A stretch of 64,000 bases of DNA, taken from NCBI RefSeq assembly GCF_025822245.1, contig NZ_JACKTL010000043.1, forward strand, positions 124,001 to 188,000. The letters run 5' to 3'. Positions 62,645 to 64,000 of the stretch are shown piece by piece; positions within the stretch are counted from its first letter, which is position 1, and the number at the start of each line of letters is the position of its first letter. The position numbers and the translations under genes are program-made. Below the pieces are notes generated by a model. It was not told the origin of the DNA and ran no database searches. It saw only the letters and a program-made list of their open reading frames with translations. The DNA is from Mycolicibacterium hodleri (lineage in GTDB: Bacteria; Actinomycetota; Actinomycetes; Mycobacteriales; Mycobacteriaceae).

Positions 62645-63868
62645 TCAGATCTGTCCGTGTCGCGGCGGCGGGGTGCCCGACAGCGCATGGCGGCCAACGT
62701 GCTGGATCTTCCATCGCACCGGATCGTGCAGGGTGTGGGTGCGGGCGTCGCGCCAGTAACGCGACAGGTTGCCGCTCGCTGACGCGCTGCGGGTGCCGCC
62801 GAGGTCGAACAGGGCCGCAGACGCGTCCAGTGACGCGCGCACCGCCGCGACCTTGGCGACGGCGACGGCGATCGAGGCCGCGGCGGTCGTCTCCGCGGTG
62901 GGATTGGCTCGGGCGGCGTCGACTTCGCGGGCCGCCTCGGCGAGCAACGCCCGGGCACCTCGCACGGTCACGACCAGTTCCCCGGCCAGCTGGATCACGG
63001 TGGGGTCCTCCGCGGCGTCGTCCACCCGGGCCTCGAAGTGGGGCCGGGCCTTGGCCGCTTGCCGAAGGCCTTCCTCCAACGCGCCGGTGGCGATGCCGAC
63101 GTCGATCGCGGCGTGCAGCACCTGCGCCTGAGCGCCGTAGGTGGTCGGTTCGGAGAAGATGGGGGAGAAGGGCACGACGTGTTCGGCCGGTACCGCCACG
63201 TCGTCGAGGGTGACGGTGCCCGACGCGGTGGTGCGCTGGCCCATGCCGTCCCAGTCGTCGACGATCTGCAGACCGGGCGCGTCGCGGGGCACGAAGGCCA
63301 GGGCCTTGGGCGTACTCGACGTCGGTGCCTCACCGGGCCCGTCCACGACGGACGCCCGGACGATCACCCAGTCGGCGAACAGCGCGCCGGTGGAGTAGAA
63401 CTTGCGACCGGCCAGCACGTAGTCCCCGGACTCGGTCTCGGTGAGCGTGGTGGCGTCGACGTCGATCGGATGCGGGCCGCGCTCGGACTGGGCGTTGGCG
63501 AGCAGGCCACCGCCGAGGACGACGTCGTAGAAGAACGCCTTCTGGGCCGCCGTGCCCTTGAGGCGGATGGCTTCGAGAAACGTGTAGTGCGAGTGTGGAA
63601 TCTGCGCCAGTGACGGGTCGGCGTGGGCGATCGCCCGGAACACCTCGGTCACCACCTCGTAGGGTGCCTCCACGCCGCCGAACTCGGCAGGCACCGACAA
63701 CGTCAGCAGCCCGGATTCCTTGAGCGTCTGCACCTGGGCGTGCGGCAGCGTTCGGTCGGCGTCGCGAGCACTGGCCTCGGCGGCGAACTCGTTCGACAGC
63801 CGGTGCGCGACCGCCACCGCGTCGGCGGCGGTGACGACGACCGCCGCCGCGGCAGCGGGTGCGCTCAC
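62645..63868 (-). CDS. SfnB/DszC-like flavin-dependent acyl-CoA dehydrogenase family oxidoreductase
   Basis: A 407-residue acyl-CoA dehydrogenase-fold flavoprotein of the SfnB sulfur acquisition group, related to DszC. Typical stretches: SVPAEFGGVEAPYEVVTEVF, IAHADPSLAQIPHSHYTFLE, GRKFYSTGALFADW and DDWDGMGQRTTASGTVTLDD, with a C-terminal RDARTHTLHDPVRWK. These proteins use reduced flavin to oxidise organosulfur compounds, so sulfur can be released. The start is the GTG at 63868, overlapping the stop of the upstream LLM monooxygenase gene (GTGA). Coupling to an LLM-type flavin monooxygenase supports the desulfurisation role. Confidence 0.88.
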   Translation of the reverse strand: MSAPAAAAAVVVTAADAVAVAHRLSNEFAAEASARDADRTLPHAQVQTLKESGLLTLSVPAEFGGVEAPYEVVTEVFRAIAHADPSLAQIPHSHYTFLEAIRLKGTAAQKAFFYDVVLGGGLLANAQSERGPHPIDVDATTLTETESGDYVLAGRKFYSTGALFADWVIVRASVVDGPGEAPTSSTPKALAFVPRDAPGLQIVDDWDGMGQRTTASGTVTLDDVAVPAEHVVPFSPIFSEPTTYGAQAQVLHAAIDVGIATGALEEGLRQAAKARPHFEARVDDAAEDPTVIQLAGELVVTVRGARALLAEAAREVDAARANPTAETTAAASIAVAVAKVAAVRASLDASAALFDLGGTRSASASGNLSRYWRDARTHTLHDPVRWKIQHVGRHALSGTPPPRHGQI

Positions 63869-64000
63869 CGCGCGGTGCCCAGGAAGGGAACCGAGGTGGG
63901 TGTCGCGTCGACCCGTCCGGCGTCGAACAGCCCACGTTCGCGCAGCACCGGCACCACTCCCTCGCCGAACCAGTAGAGCTCCTCCAGGTGCGGGTAGCCC
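63865..64000 (-). CDS. LLM class flavin-dependent monooxygenase, C-terminal fragment
   Basis: The last 44 codons of a gene that begins beyond the window. The sequence GYPHLEELYWFGEGVVPVLR is a typical C-terminus of LLM monooxygenases such as SsuD- and DszA-like enzymes. Its TGA (63865-63867) overlaps the GTG start of the SfnB-like gene, so they are translationally coupled. Confidence 0.75.
   Translation of the reverse strand, partial: GYPHLEELYWFGEGVVPVLRERGLFDAGRVDATPTSVPFLGTAR

Overview
The window is high-GC (roughly two thirds G+C) chromosomal DNA from an actinobacterium. It is almost certainly a rapidly growing mycobacterium (Mycolicibacterium type). I recognise close relatives of several M. 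tuberculosis genes: Rv0315 (GH16), Rv0196-Rv0197 (TetR and molybdopterin oxidoreductase), Rv1533-like nitronate monooxygenase, cinA, katG-furA, amt, upp, tpx, Rv0233 (R2lox), ripD, a cutinase, a FAAL-type FadD and an MmpL. Gene density is about 92 percent, short ATGA/GTGA/TAATG overlaps are common, and several convergent pairs overlap at their 3' ends. I saw no rRNA, tRNA, CRISPR array, insertion sequence, phage gene or replication origin. No stretch longer than about 270 bases lacks a gene.

Layout. 1-6.4 kb: DUF2867 fragment with a divergent TetR, a GH16 glucanase, the Rv0197-like molybdoenzyme with its TetR, and a second TetR divergent from an SDR with two operator copies. 6.4-12.1 kb: nitronate monooxygenase, unknown proteins, a HAD phosphatase, an anti-anti-sigma/anti-sigma pair, and a divergent reductase/steroid-type SDR pair. 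Two matches to the KstR (cholesterol regulon) box lie here. 12.2-19.5 kb: membrane-anchored GH2 exo-glycosidase, GT87 mannosyltransferase, DedA, CinA, choline-kinase-like protein. 19.5-28.5 kb: FAD/GcvT fusion of the dimethylglycine/sarcosine dehydrogenase type, two alpha/beta hydrolases, a histidine kinase with two response regulators, and an amidase. 28.5-35.6 kb: TerC exporter behind a yybP-ykoY (Mn2+) riboswitch, small proteins, YaaA, a VanY-like lipoprotein, a Rieske protein, and an acyltransferase/SGNH pair.

35.6-38.7 kb holds a compact three-gene operon, URC1-URC4-upp. It matches the uracil catabolism (URC) pathway first defined in the yeast Lachancea kluyveri. 38.8-48.7 kb: VOC/methyltransferase pair, katG-furA, amt with Glu in place of the first twin-His, a proline-rich membrane protein, a MenC-like protein that has lost every catalytic residue, a cutinase, and an amino acid permease. 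48.8-54.3 kb: a secreted 16-residue-repeat protein, then an operon of MmpL, type III polyketide synthase, isoprenylcysteine-type methyltransferase and flavoprotein. That operon resembles the Streptomyces srsABC phenolic lipid operon and mycobacterial polyketide quinone clusters. 54.4-64 kb: tpx, R2lox, tenA, RipD, an MDR reductase, an orphan FAAL, a DUF218 protein, a methyltransferase, and the start of an SfnB/LLM-monooxygenase sulfur-scavenging operon cut by the window edge.

Most promising for follow-up are the bacterial URC operon, the polyketide quinone/MmpL operon with its tandem operator, the catalytically dead MenC paralogue, the TerC riboswitch and the two KstR boxes. Protein families are called from sequence motifs and memory of relatives; no database search was run.
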